DNA of 64,000 nt from Persicitalea sp038235275 (lineage in GTDB: Bacteria; Bacteroidota; Bacteroidia; Cytophagales; Spirosomataceae): contig JBBSUC010000023.1 of NCBI GenBank assembly GCA_038235275.1, positions 1 to 64,000 of the forward strand. Direction: 5' to 3'. Positions 33,817-42,859 of this stretch are shown here, piece by piece (within the stretch, counting starts at the first letter, position 1; every line of letters begins with the position of its first letter). The notes beneath the pieces are model-generated. The model was given only the letters and a program-made list of their open reading frames with translations. It made no database searches and was not told the origin of the DNA. A program made the position numbers and the translations under genes.

Positions 33817-34707
33817 ATGAACGAAACAAAAAGAGAAGAAGTCAACCAAGAGGTATTTGATCTGTACGACGACTACGCCCACAATCGTCTCGACCGCCGG
33901 GAGTTCGCGCAGAAATTATCGGTCTACGCGGTGGGCGGAATCACGGTAGCCTCACTTATGAGCTTTTTGATGCCCGATTACCAGGGAAATATCCAGGTGA
34001 AAGCCGATGATCCGCGCCTGAAATCGGATTATATCAAGTACGAGTCGCCCAAGGGCGGCGGCACCATCAAAGCCCTTTTATCAAAACCAGCGGATGCAAA
34101 AGCACCCTTGGGCGGCATCGTGGTCGTCCACGAAAACCGGGGACTGAATCCCTACATCGAGGACGTGGCCCGGCGGGCGGCACTGGCCGGATTTATTTCC
34201 ATCGCACCCGATGCGCTCACGCCCCTGGGTGGCTATCCCGGCAACGACGACGAGGGCCGCACCATGCAAAGCAAGCGCGATCGCAACGAAATGCTGGAAG
34301 ATTTCATCGCGGCTTACGATTATTTAAAAAACAGTAAAGACTGCAACGGTAAGATCGGGGTTGTCGGTTTCTGTTTCGGCGGCGGCATCGCCAACCAAAT
34401 GGCCGTACGGCTGCCGGGTTTGGCCGCCTCCGTACCCTTTTACGGTGCCCAGCCGCCGACCGAAGACGTTCCCAAAATCAAAGCCCCGCTGCTGATTCAC
34501 TACGCCGCGCTGGACACCCGCGTGAACGAGGGCTGGCCCGCTTACGAAGCCGCTTTGAAGGCCAATGACAAAGAATACACGGCCCACATCTACGCCGATG
34601 CCAACCACGGCTTCCACAACGACACCACGCCCCGCTACGACAAAGCCGCCGCTGAATTGGCCTGGAAGCGGACGATTGATTTTTTTGGGGAGAAGTTGAA
34701 AGGGTAA
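33817..34707 (+). CDS. dienelactone hydrolase family protein
   Basis: A 296-residue alpha/beta hydrolase of the DLH family. An N-terminal segment (VFDLYDDYAHNRLDRREFAQ, then a hydrophobic stretch YAVGGITVASLMSFLMP) acts as a Tat-like or membrane-anchoring leader, although the basic pair is RRE, not the full motif. The catalytic triad is visible: Cys in GVVGFCFGGGI, Asp in HYAALDTRVNEG and His in DANHGFHND. It may hydrolyse lactones or esters outside the cytoplasm. It is followed after 3 bp by the YrdB-family gene. Confidence 0.9.
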   Translation: MNETKREEVNQEVFDLYDDYAHNRLDRREFAQKLSVYAVGGITVASLMSFLMPDYQGNIQVKADDPRLKSDYIKYESPKGGGTIKALLSKPADAKAPLGGIVVVHENRGLNPYIEDVARRAALAGFISIAPDALTPLGGYPGNDDEGRTMQSKRDRNEMLEDFIAAYDYLKNSKDCNGKIGVVGFCFGGGIANQMAVRLPGLAASVPFYGAQPPTEDVPKIKAPLLIHYAALDTRVNEGWPAYEAALKANDKEYTAHIYADANHGFHNDTTPRYDKAAAELAWKRTIDFFGEKLKG

Positions 34708-34710
34708 AGA

Positions 34711-35049
34711 ATGCAAATTTTAAAGGGCTTCAATCAGTTGATTTATTATTTGGTCGAGTTGGCTATGTTCGCTTCGCTGGGCTACGTGGGTCACTACGCC
34801 AACGCCTATACGCTTGGGAAATACCTGATTGCCTTGGGCCTGCCTTTACTGGCAATAATATTGTGGGGTATTTTTGCGGCACCTCGCTCTGCCTATCGGT
34901 TGGAACCGCCCTACCGCGCCCTGTTCGCTCTGGCACTTTTTGGTATTACTGCCTTTTTGCTATTCCGATTCGGCCTGGTCAGAGTCGCCTTACTCTTCGG
35001 TGTAGTCGCGCTGCTGAGTCAGCTATTGGCCCTGGCCCTGAAACAATGA
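34711..35049 (+). CDS. YrdB family (DUF2568) membrane protein
   Basis: A 112-residue protein with four predicted membrane helices (starts near residues 10, 37, 68 and 90). The segment LIYYLVELAMFASLGYVGH at the N-terminus and WGIFAAPRSAYRL in the central loop are typical of the YrdB/DUF2568 family. Function unknown. It starts 3 bp after the hydrolase stop and is probably cotranscribed. Confidence 0.85.
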   Translation: MQILKGFNQLIYYLVELAMFASLGYVGHYANAYTLGKYLIALGLPLLAIILWGIFAAPRSAYRLEPPYRALFALALFGITAFLLFRFGLVRVALLFGVVALLSQLLALALKQ

Positions 35050-35115
35050 AGATTCTTTACGGCGTCAATAGCGTATAAAACCTGTTTGATTAAAACTCTG
35101 AAATTCTCAACGCTC

Positions 35116-35133
35116 CTGACACAGGGTTGTCAG
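35116..35133. promoter_or_regulatory. dyad operator candidate upstream of SRPBCC gene
   Basis: CTGACACAGGGTTGTCAG has perfect 6-bp arms (CTGACA / TGTCAG) around a 6-nt centre. It overlaps a TTG that could act as -33 element, with TAACTTTC and TTCCTTTG just downstream as -7 candidates. The position 48 bp before the SRPBCC start suggests a repressor site. Confidence 0.45.
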
Positions 35134-35180
35134 CAGATTAACTTTCCTTTGGGCAAAACTAATCAACCGACAACCCCATC

Positions 35181-35636
35181 ATGGAAAAGCTAACCGTAGA
35201 AAACAGCATCAAAATCGCCACCCCCGCCGCCCGCGTTTGGGACGTACTGGTGAACTCGGAACACACCAAAAAATATATGTTCGGCTGTTCCGCCGACTCC
35301 GACTGGCAAGTGGGCAGCCCGTTGCGGTGGCGTATGACGCACGAGGGCCGGGAGATGATTCCGGTCAAAGGCACGATTTTAGAGATAGTGCCGCACCAGT
35401 GTTTGAAGTACACCGTGATCGACCCATCCGCGCCTTATCCCGATATTCCCGAGAACTATCTGAACGTGACTTACACGCTGGAAGAAGTGGCAGGCGGAAC
35501 GAAATTGACGGTTGTCCAGGACGGTTTTGAAGGAGCCGCCGAGAGCGAAAAGCGATACAAAGATGTAAGCAACGACGGCGAAGGCTGGAACCCGATTCTT
35601 GTGCAGATGAAGGAAATAGCCGAAACTGTTGGCTAG
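35181..35636 (+). CDS. SRPBCC (AHSA1-like) domain protein
   Basis: A 151-residue single-domain protein of the START/Bet v1-like superfamily, closest in pattern to AHSA1: TVENSIKIATPAARVWDVLV, VGSPLRWRMTHEGREMI, a strand block with YTLEEVAGGTKLTVVQDGF, and the C-terminal helix GWNPILVQMKEIAET. The fold binds hydrophobic ligands; a specific ligand is unknown. It has its own dyad-containing promoter region and no operon partner. Confidence 0.88.
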   Translation: MEKLTVENSIKIATPAARVWDVLVNSEHTKKYMFGCSADSDWQVGSPLRWRMTHEGREMIPVKGTILEIVPHQCLKYTVIDPSAPYPDIPENYLNVTYTLEEVAGGTKLTVVQDGFEGAAESEKRYKDVSNDGEGWNPILVQMKEIAETVG

Positions 35637-35664
35637 CAAATTTTCAGCCGCTAGAAAAAATTAA

Positions 35665-38091
35665 ATGCTCGAACTTGACCGCCGCCGATTCATCAAAGCC
35701 GTGTCCCTGGGTGCCGTTACTAATTTTTCAGTGCCGGATTTAGTAAAAAAGGGAATCGGACCTCTGCGATCAATAGTAGAGGAAAAAGACAACCAGGCGC
35801 TTTTTGACCAACTACAGACCTATAACCTGTCCTGGAACACGCAGAGCAAAAATTCCAGCGAGTCAATGCCCTGTGGTGGCGGTGACATTGGGCTGAACGT
35901 GTGGGTCGAAAGCAACGATTTGCTTTTTTACCTTTCCCGCAGCGGGGCTTTCGATGAGAACAACCGCTTTCCCAAACTGGGCCGCGTGCGATTGCGGTTG
36001 TCGCCCAATCCTTTCGAGGGGGCGACGGAGTTCCGGCAGGAATTGAAACTGGAGGAGGGATGCGTAGAAATAGCGGGAAAAAGTGAAGGCTTGCGGGCGG
36101 AAGTTAAAATTTGGGTCGATGTTCGGAATCCCGTTGTGAACGTTGAAATATTGAGTAATCGGGAAATTTCGGTGGACGCTTTCTACGAAAACTGGCGCAT
36201 TCAGGATCGTCCCCTGAGCCCGGCCGAGGGCAACGCCACCTCCTATAAGACTACGCCCGCCAGCGCCCTGCCCAAGGGGGTGGTCATGGAATACAAAGAC
36301 GAGATTACGTTCGATGAAAATCGGGTGCTTTTCTACCACCGCAACCGCAATGACGACTCGGTGTTCGACTTCACGGTGCGACAACAGGGTTTGGAGGCGA
36401 TCAAGGAGCAGCTATGGAATCCGCTCAAAAACCTGACGTTTGGTGGCGCGATGTTCGGACAGGGCTTTCGGCCCGCCGGGCAGTCAGCGGGCGCCTACGC
36501 CAATACCCCTTTTGCTGCCTGGCGGTTGGAGGGAAAAGCCGCTAAAAAGCATCACCTTATCCTCAGCCTGCACATTGCCCAAACTGACACGCTCGAGCAA
36601 TGGAAGGATGGCCTAAACAAAACGCTCCGTAAAAGCCGAAGCGAACAAACCACCGCGCTTGCCCGAACCAAAGTCTGGTGGAAAAATTATTGGGAACGTA
36701 GCCACGTGTTTATCGACGCTTCGTCTCCGGCCTCGGTACCCTGGCAGGTAGGCCGCAACTACCAACTATTCCGCTACATGCTGGGCTGTAACGCCTACGG
36801 TCAGTACCCGACTAAGTTTAACGGCGGGCTGTTTACCTTCGATCCGGTTTGGGTAAACGAAGAAACGGACTTCTCACCCGATTTTCGGCGCTGGGGTGGC
36901 GGAACTTTTACCGCCCAAAACCAGCGGCTGCTGTATTGGCCGATGCTCAAAAGCGGCGACTTCGACATGATGAGCAGTGAGTTTGAGTTTTATCTCCGCG
37001 CCCTGCCGAATGCCGAACTCCGCAGCCACCACTACTGGAACCACAACGGGGCCTGCTTCACGGAGCAGCTCCAAAACTTCGGCTTGCCGGATGCCTTCGA
37101 ATACAATGCCGACACGTTCATTTTCAAGAAAACCCGGCCACCGGAACTGGACCCCGGCATTCAGTTCAATGACTGGATTCAGCACACCTGGGACACTGTT
37201 TTCGAGTTTTGCCTGATGATTTTGTATTTAGAAAAGTTCACCGGGCAGGACATCAGTCGCTACATACCCCTCGTTGAAAGCACGCTGCGTTTTTTTGACG
37301 AGCACTACCAGCAAGAACACAAAAAGCAAAGTAGCAAGCCACTGGATGGGGACGGCCACCTGGTGTTATATCCGGGCAGTTCGGCGGAAACCTACAAAGG
37401 GGCCTACAACGCCAGCACTACGATAGCCGCGCTGCAAGCCGTGTTGGAAGCTTTGCTGAAACTGCCGGATGATTACCTGGATACCGAAAAACGCAAACAC
37501 TGGCAGGAAATGCGCGCGCGCGTTCCGCCGCTGCCTTTCCGCGAAATGCAGGGCCACAAAACCCTGGCCCCGGCGGAAGTTTGGGACCGATTGAACAACC
37601 AGGAAATTCCGCAGTTGTATTCGGTGTTTCCCTACGGCCAGTATGGCGTCGGTCGGCCCGACCTGGACGTAGCCGTCGATACCTGGAAGTACGATACGGA
37701 GGTGGCACCCTTCAAAAGTCACGTCGGCTGGAAGCAGGATGCCATTTTTTGCGCTCGCCTCGGGCTGACCGACGAGGCTGCCGCAATAACGCTGGAAAAA
37801 ATGCGGGATGCCAAATCACGCTTTCCGGTATTTTGGGGACCGGGCTTCGACTGGACTCCTGACCATAATTGGGGTGGCTCGGGCATGATCGGCGTTCAGG
37901 AAATGCTGCTGCAAACTGTGGAAGATCGCATCTATCTTTTTCCGGCCTGGCCCAAAAATTGGGATGTCCGTTTCAAACTCCACGCGCCCTTAAACACTAC
38001 GGTAGAAGCAGAATTAAAAAACGGGGTGTTAATTTTGCTGACTGTTCTACCCGAAGCCCGTCGGAATGACCTAACAAATCTGTTGAAATAG
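35665..38091 (+). CDS. DUF5703 / GH95-like exported glycosidase-like protein
   Basis: An 808-residue protein with a Tat-type leader (DRRRFIKAVSLGAVTNF). The N-terminal beta-sandwich (SMPCGGGDIGLNVWVESNDL, RVRLRLSPNPF) is the DUF5703 domain. It is followed by a six-hairpin (alpha/alpha) barrel-like region with RNYQLFRYMLGCNAYGQYPT, WHT-type helices (DWIQHTWDTVFEFCLMILYL) and a C-terminal beta domain (YLFPAWPKNWDVRFKLHAPL). This arrangement is that of GH95-like alpha-L-fucosidase/galactosidase relatives, but I cannot assign the catalytic carboxylates or sugar. It is solitary, 29 bp after the SRPBCC gene. Confidence 0.78.
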   Translation: MLELDRRRFIKAVSLGAVTNFSVPDLVKKGIGPLRSIVEEKDNQALFDQLQTYNLSWNTQSKNSSESMPCGGGDIGLNVWVESNDLLFYLSRSGAFDENNRFPKLGRVRLRLSPNPFEGATEFRQELKLEEGCVEIAGKSEGLRAEVKIWVDVRNPVVNVEILSNREISVDAFYENWRIQDRPLSPAEGNATSYKTTPASALPKGVVMEYKDEITFDENRVLFYHRNRNDDSVFDFTVRQQGLEAIKEQLWNPLKNLTFGGAMFGQGFRPAGQSAGAYANTPFAAWRLEGKAAKKHHLILSLHIAQTDTLEQWKDGLNKTLRKSRSEQTTALARTKVWWKNYWERSHVFIDASSPASVPWQVGRNYQLFRYMLGCNAYGQYPTKFNGGLFTFDPVWVNEETDFSPDFRRWGGGTFTAQNQRLLYWPMLKSGDFDMMSSEFEFYLRALPNAELRSHHYWNHNGACFTEQLQNFGLPDAFEYNADTFIFKKTRPPELDPGIQFNDWIQHTWDTVFEFCLMILYLEKFTGQDISRYIPLVESTLRFFDEHYQQEHKKQSSKPLDGDGHLVLYPGSSAETYKGAYNASTTIAALQAVLEALLKLPDDYLDTEKRKHWQEMRARVPPLPFREMQGHKTLAPAEVWDRLNNQEIPQLYSVFPYGQYGVGRPDLDVAVDTWKYDTEVAPFKSHVGWKQDAIFCARLGLTDEAAAITLEKMRDAKSRFPVFWGPGFDWTPDHNWGGSGMIGVQEMLLQTVEDRIYLFPAWPKNWDVRFKLHAPLNTTVEAELKNGVLILLTVLPEARRNDLTNLLK

Positions 38092-38158
38092 AAAAAATTA
38101 TAAGACTAAAATTACCTAGTTCATATCTCTCACCTGGACTCATTGTCTGGTACAATCT

Positions 38159-39385
38159 ATGCTCAACAATACCCGCGTGTGGCTCTCAGGCCGCTATTAC
38201 AAAATCCTGAACAGCATCGCCTTTTACCCGGCCTTTATCGGGTTGATGTTCCTGGTTATTTCGTACCTGACGATTTCCTTTGATTTCTCAGAAACGGGTA
38301 AGCAAATCAAAGCCAATTTGCCCCCTTACACTTCCCTGAAAGATGCCTCCACCGCCCGTAGTATTATTTCAGCCATCACCTCGGGGGTCATATCGCTGAC
38401 GGTTTTCAGCTTTTCGATGGTAATGATCATTCTGAGCCAGGCGGCCTCTCAGATGAGCAACCGCGTGCTGAACCGCCTGATTGGCAACCGCTTTCAGCAG
38501 ATTGTTTTGGGGATTTACATCGGTACCATCGTGTATTCGCTATTTCTGCTGAGTACCATTCGCGATATTGACTCCGGTATTTACATTCCGGCCCTGAGTA
38601 CTTATTTGCTTATTCTGCTCACCATTTTCGATATTTTCCTTTTCATCTATTTCCTGCATTACGTTACCCAGTCGATCAAGTACGAGGTCATCATTCAGCG
38701 GGTGTACCACGAAACCCGCAAGAAGTTGGAAGATACCTGCGAGCTACCACGCCCGGCGTCCGAATTGATCAAATTGGTGAGTGACTCCTACGTGACCGCC
38801 AATTCCTCGGGGATTTACGAGGGTTTCGATACCGAAACTTTGCTGAATCTGGCCGATGACGAAGATTGTCTTTTCTATACCCTGCACACACCGGGGACAT
38901 TTATACTGCAAGGGCAGCCGCTGCTGCAAGCCAGCAAACCCATCGCGCAAGACACCCACGACAAGGCCGCACGAGGGCTGCGGATCAACGATTCCGAATC
39001 CATTGAGGAAAACTACGCCTATGGACTTCGGCAACTGTCGGAGGTGGCGATGAAAGCGCTCAGCCCAGGAATCAATGACCCCGGCACGGCCATTATCAGC
39101 CTGCGGGCAATGGCTCAATTGTTTGCTTACCGTCTCACTCATTTTCCCGACAACGTGGTTCGTAATAAAGATAAGCAAGTCAGGATTTTAGTTCAGGAAT
39201 TGACTTTTGAGAAAATCTTTGAAAATACAGTACTTCCCGTCTGGGATTATGGCAAAGAGGATCGCCTGGTGCAGAAAGAACTGCATCATCTGTTAACTCA
39301 ATTGCAGTCGATTTCGCCCCAACCCGGCCCTGGGCGCTTACTGCGGACGGTCATGCTCAAAGTGGCGCAGCAGGAGCTGGTCTGA
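38159..39385 (+). CDS. DUF2254 family membrane protein
   Basis: A 408-residue protein matching DUF2254. Four helices lie in the N-terminal half: FIGLMFLVISYLTISF, SVISLTVFSF-like, IVLGIYIGTIVYSLFLL and LLILLTIFDIFLFIYFLHYV. The conserved SMVMIILSQAASQMSNRVL segment is a family mark. The C-terminal half is cytosolic, with the conserved ALSPGINDPGTAIISL block. Function unknown; a channel-like role has been guessed for related proteins. Monocistronic by spacing. Confidence 0.87.
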   Translation: MLNNTRVWLSGRYYKILNSIAFYPAFIGLMFLVISYLTISFDFSETGKQIKANLPPYTSLKDASTARSIISAITSGVISLTVFSFSMVMIILSQAASQMSNRVLNRLIGNRFQQIVLGIYIGTIVYSLFLLSTIRDIDSGIYIPALSTYLLILLTIFDIFLFIYFLHYVTQSIKYEVIIQRVYHETRKKLEDTCELPRPASELIKLVSDSYVTANSSGIYEGFDTETLLNLADDEDCLFYTLHTPGTFILQGQPLLQASKPIAQDTHDKAARGLRINDSESIEENYAYGLRQLSEVAMKALSPGINDPGTAIISLRAMAQLFAYRLTHFPDNVVRNKDKQVRILVQELTFEKIFENTVLPVWDYGKEDRLVQKELHHLLTQLQSISPQPGPGRLLRTVMLKVAQQELV

Positions 39386-39490
39386 GACGGTTGCCACCAA
39401 AAGTAATATCGCGCAAATCATCTGCCAGAGCAGTTTTGAGCGTATGTGACATTCAGCAACTTACCTTCAGTACACTCAAACCCTCATCTC

Positions 39491-39838
39491 ATGAAAGTTA
39501 TCGACGCAAAACTCCACGGCATCATCGACTACCTGGTGGTCGTTTTCTTGCTTGCCGCTCCTATTATCTTCAATTTACCCCCCACTACGACCCTGTTCAC
39601 CTTCGCCCTGGGCGGTATTCATTTGGCCCTCACTTTGCTGACCAATACCAAGCTGGGACTTATTAAAGTGATTCCTTTTCCAATCCACGGCTGGATCGAA
39701 CTGATCGTATCCATTGCGCTGGTGGGCGTGGCTTTCTATTTGGGCGGTCTGGAAGGCGATTTGGCCCGCAACTTCTATCTGGGCTTCGCCGGGGCGGTGT
39801 TTGTATTTTGGGCGCTGACCGATTATCGCTCAGCTTAG
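39491..39838 (+). CDS. small membrane protein, possible SPW-type repeat
   Basis: A 115-residue protein with four hydrophobic segments. ATG 39491 (MKVIDAKLHGIIDYLVVVFL) is chosen over an upstream ATG at 39446, whose extension is not hydrophobic or family-like. The motifs HGIIDYLVVVFLLAAP and PFPIHGWIELIVSIAL repeat the same His-Gly plus acidic pattern, as in SPW-like tandem two-helix proteins. Function unknown. Confidence 0.72.
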   Translation: MKVIDAKLHGIIDYLVVVFLLAAPIIFNLPPTTTLFTFALGGIHLALTLLTNTKLGLIKVIPFPIHGWIELIVSIALVGVAFYLGGLEGDLARNFYLGFAGAVFVFWALTDYRSA

Positions 39839-39947
39839 TCCAACTCCAAAAGCAAAATAGCCTCGCCTTCACAATTTCTTAACGGGCGGATTCTGGGGAT
39901 AAACGTTAACTTCGGGCGCACTTTTTGCTTTATAGCTTCCTCTGCTC

Positions 39948-41207
39948 TTGAAAAAAAATCCCGAAGCCTGGACGACTGCCCTCGGGGCCGTCGCCGCTTT
40001 TTGTACCTATACGAGTACGTACGGCTTCCGCAAGGGCATCACAGCGGTGCAGTTTGAGGGGATAGAGTTTGGCGGGGTCGACTACAAAATCTGGCTCATT
40101 ACGGCGCAGGTGTTGGGCTACGCCGTTTCCAAAGGCATTGGTGTCAAGGTCGTGTCGGAAATGAAGCCGCTCCAGCGGCCCTGGTACGTGTTAGGGCTTG
40201 TTTTGTTCGCCGAATTAGCCCTACTGGGCTTTGGGGTGGTGCCCGCGCCTTACAATATCGTCTTTCTTTTCTTGAACGGCTTACCACTGGGGATGGTGTA
40301 CGGCACCGTGCTGGGCATCCTCGAAGGTCGCAAGCAAACTGAAATCCTGGTCGCCGCCCTGACGGCTTCCTTTATTTTTGCCTCTGGATTGGTCAAGACG
40401 GTGGCGTTGTTGCTGATGCAGCAAGGCGGCGTTAGCGAGTTATGGGCACCCTTCGTGACGGGTCTGATCTTCGTCCTGCCATTACTGCTGTCGGTTTGGG
40501 GACTGAGCCGCCTGCCCGCGCCCAGCGAGGAAGACAAAATTCTGCGCACCGAGCGGCTGCCCATGAACCGTCTCGACCGCAAAAACTTCCTCCGCACTTT
40601 TCCGACGGGGCTTCCGCTGCTCATTATCTCCTACGTCCTGCTCTCCGCCTTCCGCGATTTTCGTGACAACTTTGCGCCCGAAATCCTGAAAGGTACCGTG
40701 AGCGGCAACCCGACGATCTTTGCCCAAACCGAAACGCTTATCGCCCTCATTATCTTAGGTTTGATGGCTGGACTGCGCTGGGTAGAAAATCACTTTCGGG
40801 CTTTCACGCTCATCAACATTTTGATGGTGGTGGGGGCCGTGCTGGTTGGGTTCAGCACCTGGCTCTATCAACTCGGGACGGTGTCGGCGAGCGCGTGGTT
40901 CATGCTCACGGGATTGGGGATGTACATGGCCTACGTACCCTGCAACGGCCTGTATTTCGAGCGGCTGGTCGCCACTTTCCGCTACGTCAGCACGGTGGGT
41001 TTCATCGTCACCTTGGCCGATTGGTACGGTTACCTCGGCAGCGTGGCGGTGCTTTTATACAAAAACTTCGGGCAAGCTAATCTGAGCTTTCAGGAGTTTT
41101 TTGTGTACGGCTGCTACGGGCTGAGTGTAGCCTATATTATACTGACGGTGTTTTCCTACGGATCTTTTCGGAAGAAATATCTGCAGGGTCCTACCTTTCT
41201 TTTCTAA
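39948..41207 (+). CDS. DUF5690 / MFS-like transporter
   Basis: A 419-residue membrane protein with about 12 helices. The N-terminal segment AVAAFCTYTSTYGFRKGITA is the hallmark of the DUF5690 group and resembles the first helix of organophosphate:phosphate antiporter-type MFS proteins. Other marks are GYAVSKGIGVKVVSEM, LNGLPLGMVYGTVLGILEGR and YVPCNGLYFERLVATFRYV. It opens with TTG at 39948 (reading KKNPEAW). The transported solute is unknown. The stop overlaps the convergent glycine-rich lipoprotein gene by 4 bp. Confidence 0.84.
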   Translation: MKKNPEAWTTALGAVAAFCTYTSTYGFRKGITAVQFEGIEFGGVDYKIWLITAQVLGYAVSKGIGVKVVSEMKPLQRPWYVLGLVLFAELALLGFGVVPAPYNIVFLFLNGLPLGMVYGTVLGILEGRKQTEILVAALTASFIFASGLVKTVALLLMQQGGVSELWAPFVTGLIFVLPLLLSVWGLSRLPAPSEEDKILRTERLPMNRLDRKNFLRTFPTGLPLLIISYVLLSAFRDFRDNFAPEILKGTVSGNPTIFAQTETLIALIILGLMAGLRWVENHFRAFTLINILMVVGAVLVGFSTWLYQLGTVSASAWFMLTGLGMYMAYVPCNGLYFERLVATFRYVSTVGFIVTLADWYGYLGSVAVLLYKNFGQANLSFQEFFVYGCYGLSVAYIILTVFSYGSFRKKYLQGPTFLF

Positions 41208-42109
41208 CTCGGTTTTTTGACGTGCCTATCGATTTTTGTCGGGCCCACTCTTCCAACTTGACCTGGCTCACCATCCGGCCCCTGTGGGCCTAAATTTCCA
41301 CCGCGCCTTCTATGTTGTCCACTTCCGCCATCTCCGCCATCACCACCAGTACCAGGTTTACCAGGGTTACCACCCTCAATAGAAATTTCGTACTTGCCAT
41401 CCACGTTTGTTACGTCATCGTTGAACCAATAGTCCACGAAAACGCTTCCACCCATTCCCCCGTCACCGCCCCCACCTCCTTTACCTCCAGGGCCGCCGTC
41501 TCCACCTGAATGTGGTGGAAACAACAAAGATTTCCCTCCTCTCTGGCCTCTTCCTCCTTTTCCACCAGTTCCGCCTTGACCACCCTCCGATATGAATCTT
41601 AAACTTCCAAGTTTATTGAACCCAATGTTAATTACTAGAACTTTACCATGATTTCCAGTTTTGCCAATCTCGCCCGGATAGCCTAGTCCGCCGTTCTGAC
41701 CGTGGGTACTATTGTCAGGTATGCCAGGTCCTTGGCTACCATCGGAGCCTCTCTCACCGGTGACGACAATTTCACAATTCGTGCCGATGAATGAAGCAAA
41801 AGCATCAAGCTTGCATGTGTCAGCATTAGTCATGAATATAATTTTTGAATTGTTTCCCATTCTCAAAGGAGAATATGAAACGAACGAACCGTGGATTACT
41901 TCGGTTGAATCTGCTGGAATTGTAAATTGGGGTGCATTCAAGAAAGCTTGTTTTGTTATGTTGCTCGGCGGTAAGGTGTCCTCTGGAGTCGTAGTAATCT
42001 CAATATCTTCCTTTTCGGCATTCCGCCCACTTTCGCCGTCACTCGAATACTTATTACACGAAATCAGTAATATCACAAATGCAGTAAGAAAAAAACAATT
42101 GTTTTTCAT
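41204..42109 (-). CDS. lipoprotein with collagen-like Gly-rich repeats
   Basis: A 301-residue lipoprotein. ATG 42109 (MKNNCFFLTAFVILLISC, lipid Cys18) is the start; the frame runs 50 codons further upstream without meaning. After a globular-looking segment (residues 30-120), about 150 residues carry many Gly-X-Y and GG-X runs, for example GGQGGTGGKGGRGQRGG, GGDGGPGGKGGGGGDGG and GKPGTGGDGGDGGSGQH. The last ends in true collagen-type GPQGPDGEPGQVG. A strand-rich insert (VFVDYWFNDDVTNVDGKYEI) separates two repeat blocks. It is probably surface exposed and could form a fibrous or triple-helical rod. No family beyond the repeat is recognised. It lies at the edge of an AT-rich accessory island. 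Confidence 0.78.
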   Translation of the reverse strand: MKNNCFFLTAFVILLISCNKYSSDGESGRNAEKEDIEITTTPEDTLPPSNITKQAFLNAPQFTIPADSTEVIHGSFVSYSPLRMGNNSKIIFMTNADTCKLDAFASFIGTNCEIVVTGERGSDGSQGPGIPDNSTHGQNGGLGYPGEIGKTGNHGKVLVINIGFNKLGSLRFISEGGQGGTGGKGGRGQRGGKSLLFPPHSGGDGGPGGKGGGGGDGGMGGSVFVDYWFNDDVTNVDGKYEISIEGGNPGKPGTGGDGGDGGSGQHRRRGGNLGPQGPDGEPGQVGRVGPTKIDRHVKKPS

Positions 42110-42340
42110 AGATAGTATTTTAAAGTTGAAGCCACAGTTAGTTCGTGAATATTTAATACTCACCTTGGTTTTTTTGAGAGCCCACATTAAATTTCTTATA
42201 TTCAGAACTTTACATTGTATGCTACAGTACCTTAAGTGACGCAAAAGTCGGATAGCCATCGTAGCTGATAAGACTTTTGTTTACATTAGATTATATTCGA
42301 CTGTTGTATAACTTTTCTATTCCTTCCGCTTCCAGCTTAC

Positions 42341-42408
42341 TCACTCCGTGGGCTGTGGCCCCACAGCCCTAGCGACGAAGAAGGGCTGTGGGGACATAGC
42401 CCACGGTG
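42341..42408. repeat. long inverted repeat at end of LytTR remnant
   Basis: Arms 42348-42369 and 42383-42404 pair over 22 nt with two mismatches around a 13-nt loop. The stem extends outward (TCAC at 42341-42344 with GTGA at 42405-42408, after a 2-nt bulge). One arm is the 3' end of the LytTR frame and its stop codon lies at the edge of the loop, so coding sequence appears to have been copied in inverted orientation. There is no T-run for a standard terminator. Confidence 0.8.
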
Positions 42409-42624
42409 AAGGTGAGGTTGATGACGTCTCCCCGCGTGATCCACACGAAACCGTACGCCCGCAAGCGTTCCTCCACTATTTTCAGCGCGAGGGAAACCAG
42501 CAAATTCCGGCCACTCGCTACGTGAATGAGCGTGTAGTTGCGGTCGGCCTGTAGGCGGGTAATGTGGGGACAGGCGGCGACGGCCCCCAATAGAGACGGA
42601 AGGATTTAGGAGTTGGAGTTGCAT
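42369..42624 (-). pseudogene. frameshifted LytTR DNA-binding domain gene
   Basis: Two overlapping frames join into one short LytTR protein. The first starts at ATG 42624 (MQLQLLNPSVSIGGRRR). The second gives CPHITRLQADRNYTLIHVAS, NLLVSLALKIVEERL and YGFVWITRGDVINLTF, the core of a LytTR domain. The switch is needed near 42565-42575, consistent with one lost or gained base. Stand-alone LytTR proteins of about 100 residues are common in Cytophagales. The expected C-terminal 'VNL-Y' continuation is replaced by sequence that belongs to the inverted repeat, so the 3' end is altered as well. Confidence 0.65.
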
Positions 42625-42859
42625 GATGCAAGTCGTTAAGTATGCAGTCTAAAATAAATTCAAACAAGATGCGCTTTAATAGTTAAGATTTCTTCTTCCG
42701 CCTAAGCCGTAAGTCTCTACTCTCCTCCGTTTTCTCTTTAATAAATACGTGAATTAATTTATTAAATCTTAAAATTTCAATTATATGTATTTATGTTACA
42801 CTATTATGAATTCTTACCTTTTAAAAAAAACTATCCGGAATTTTTTCAACTAGAATATT

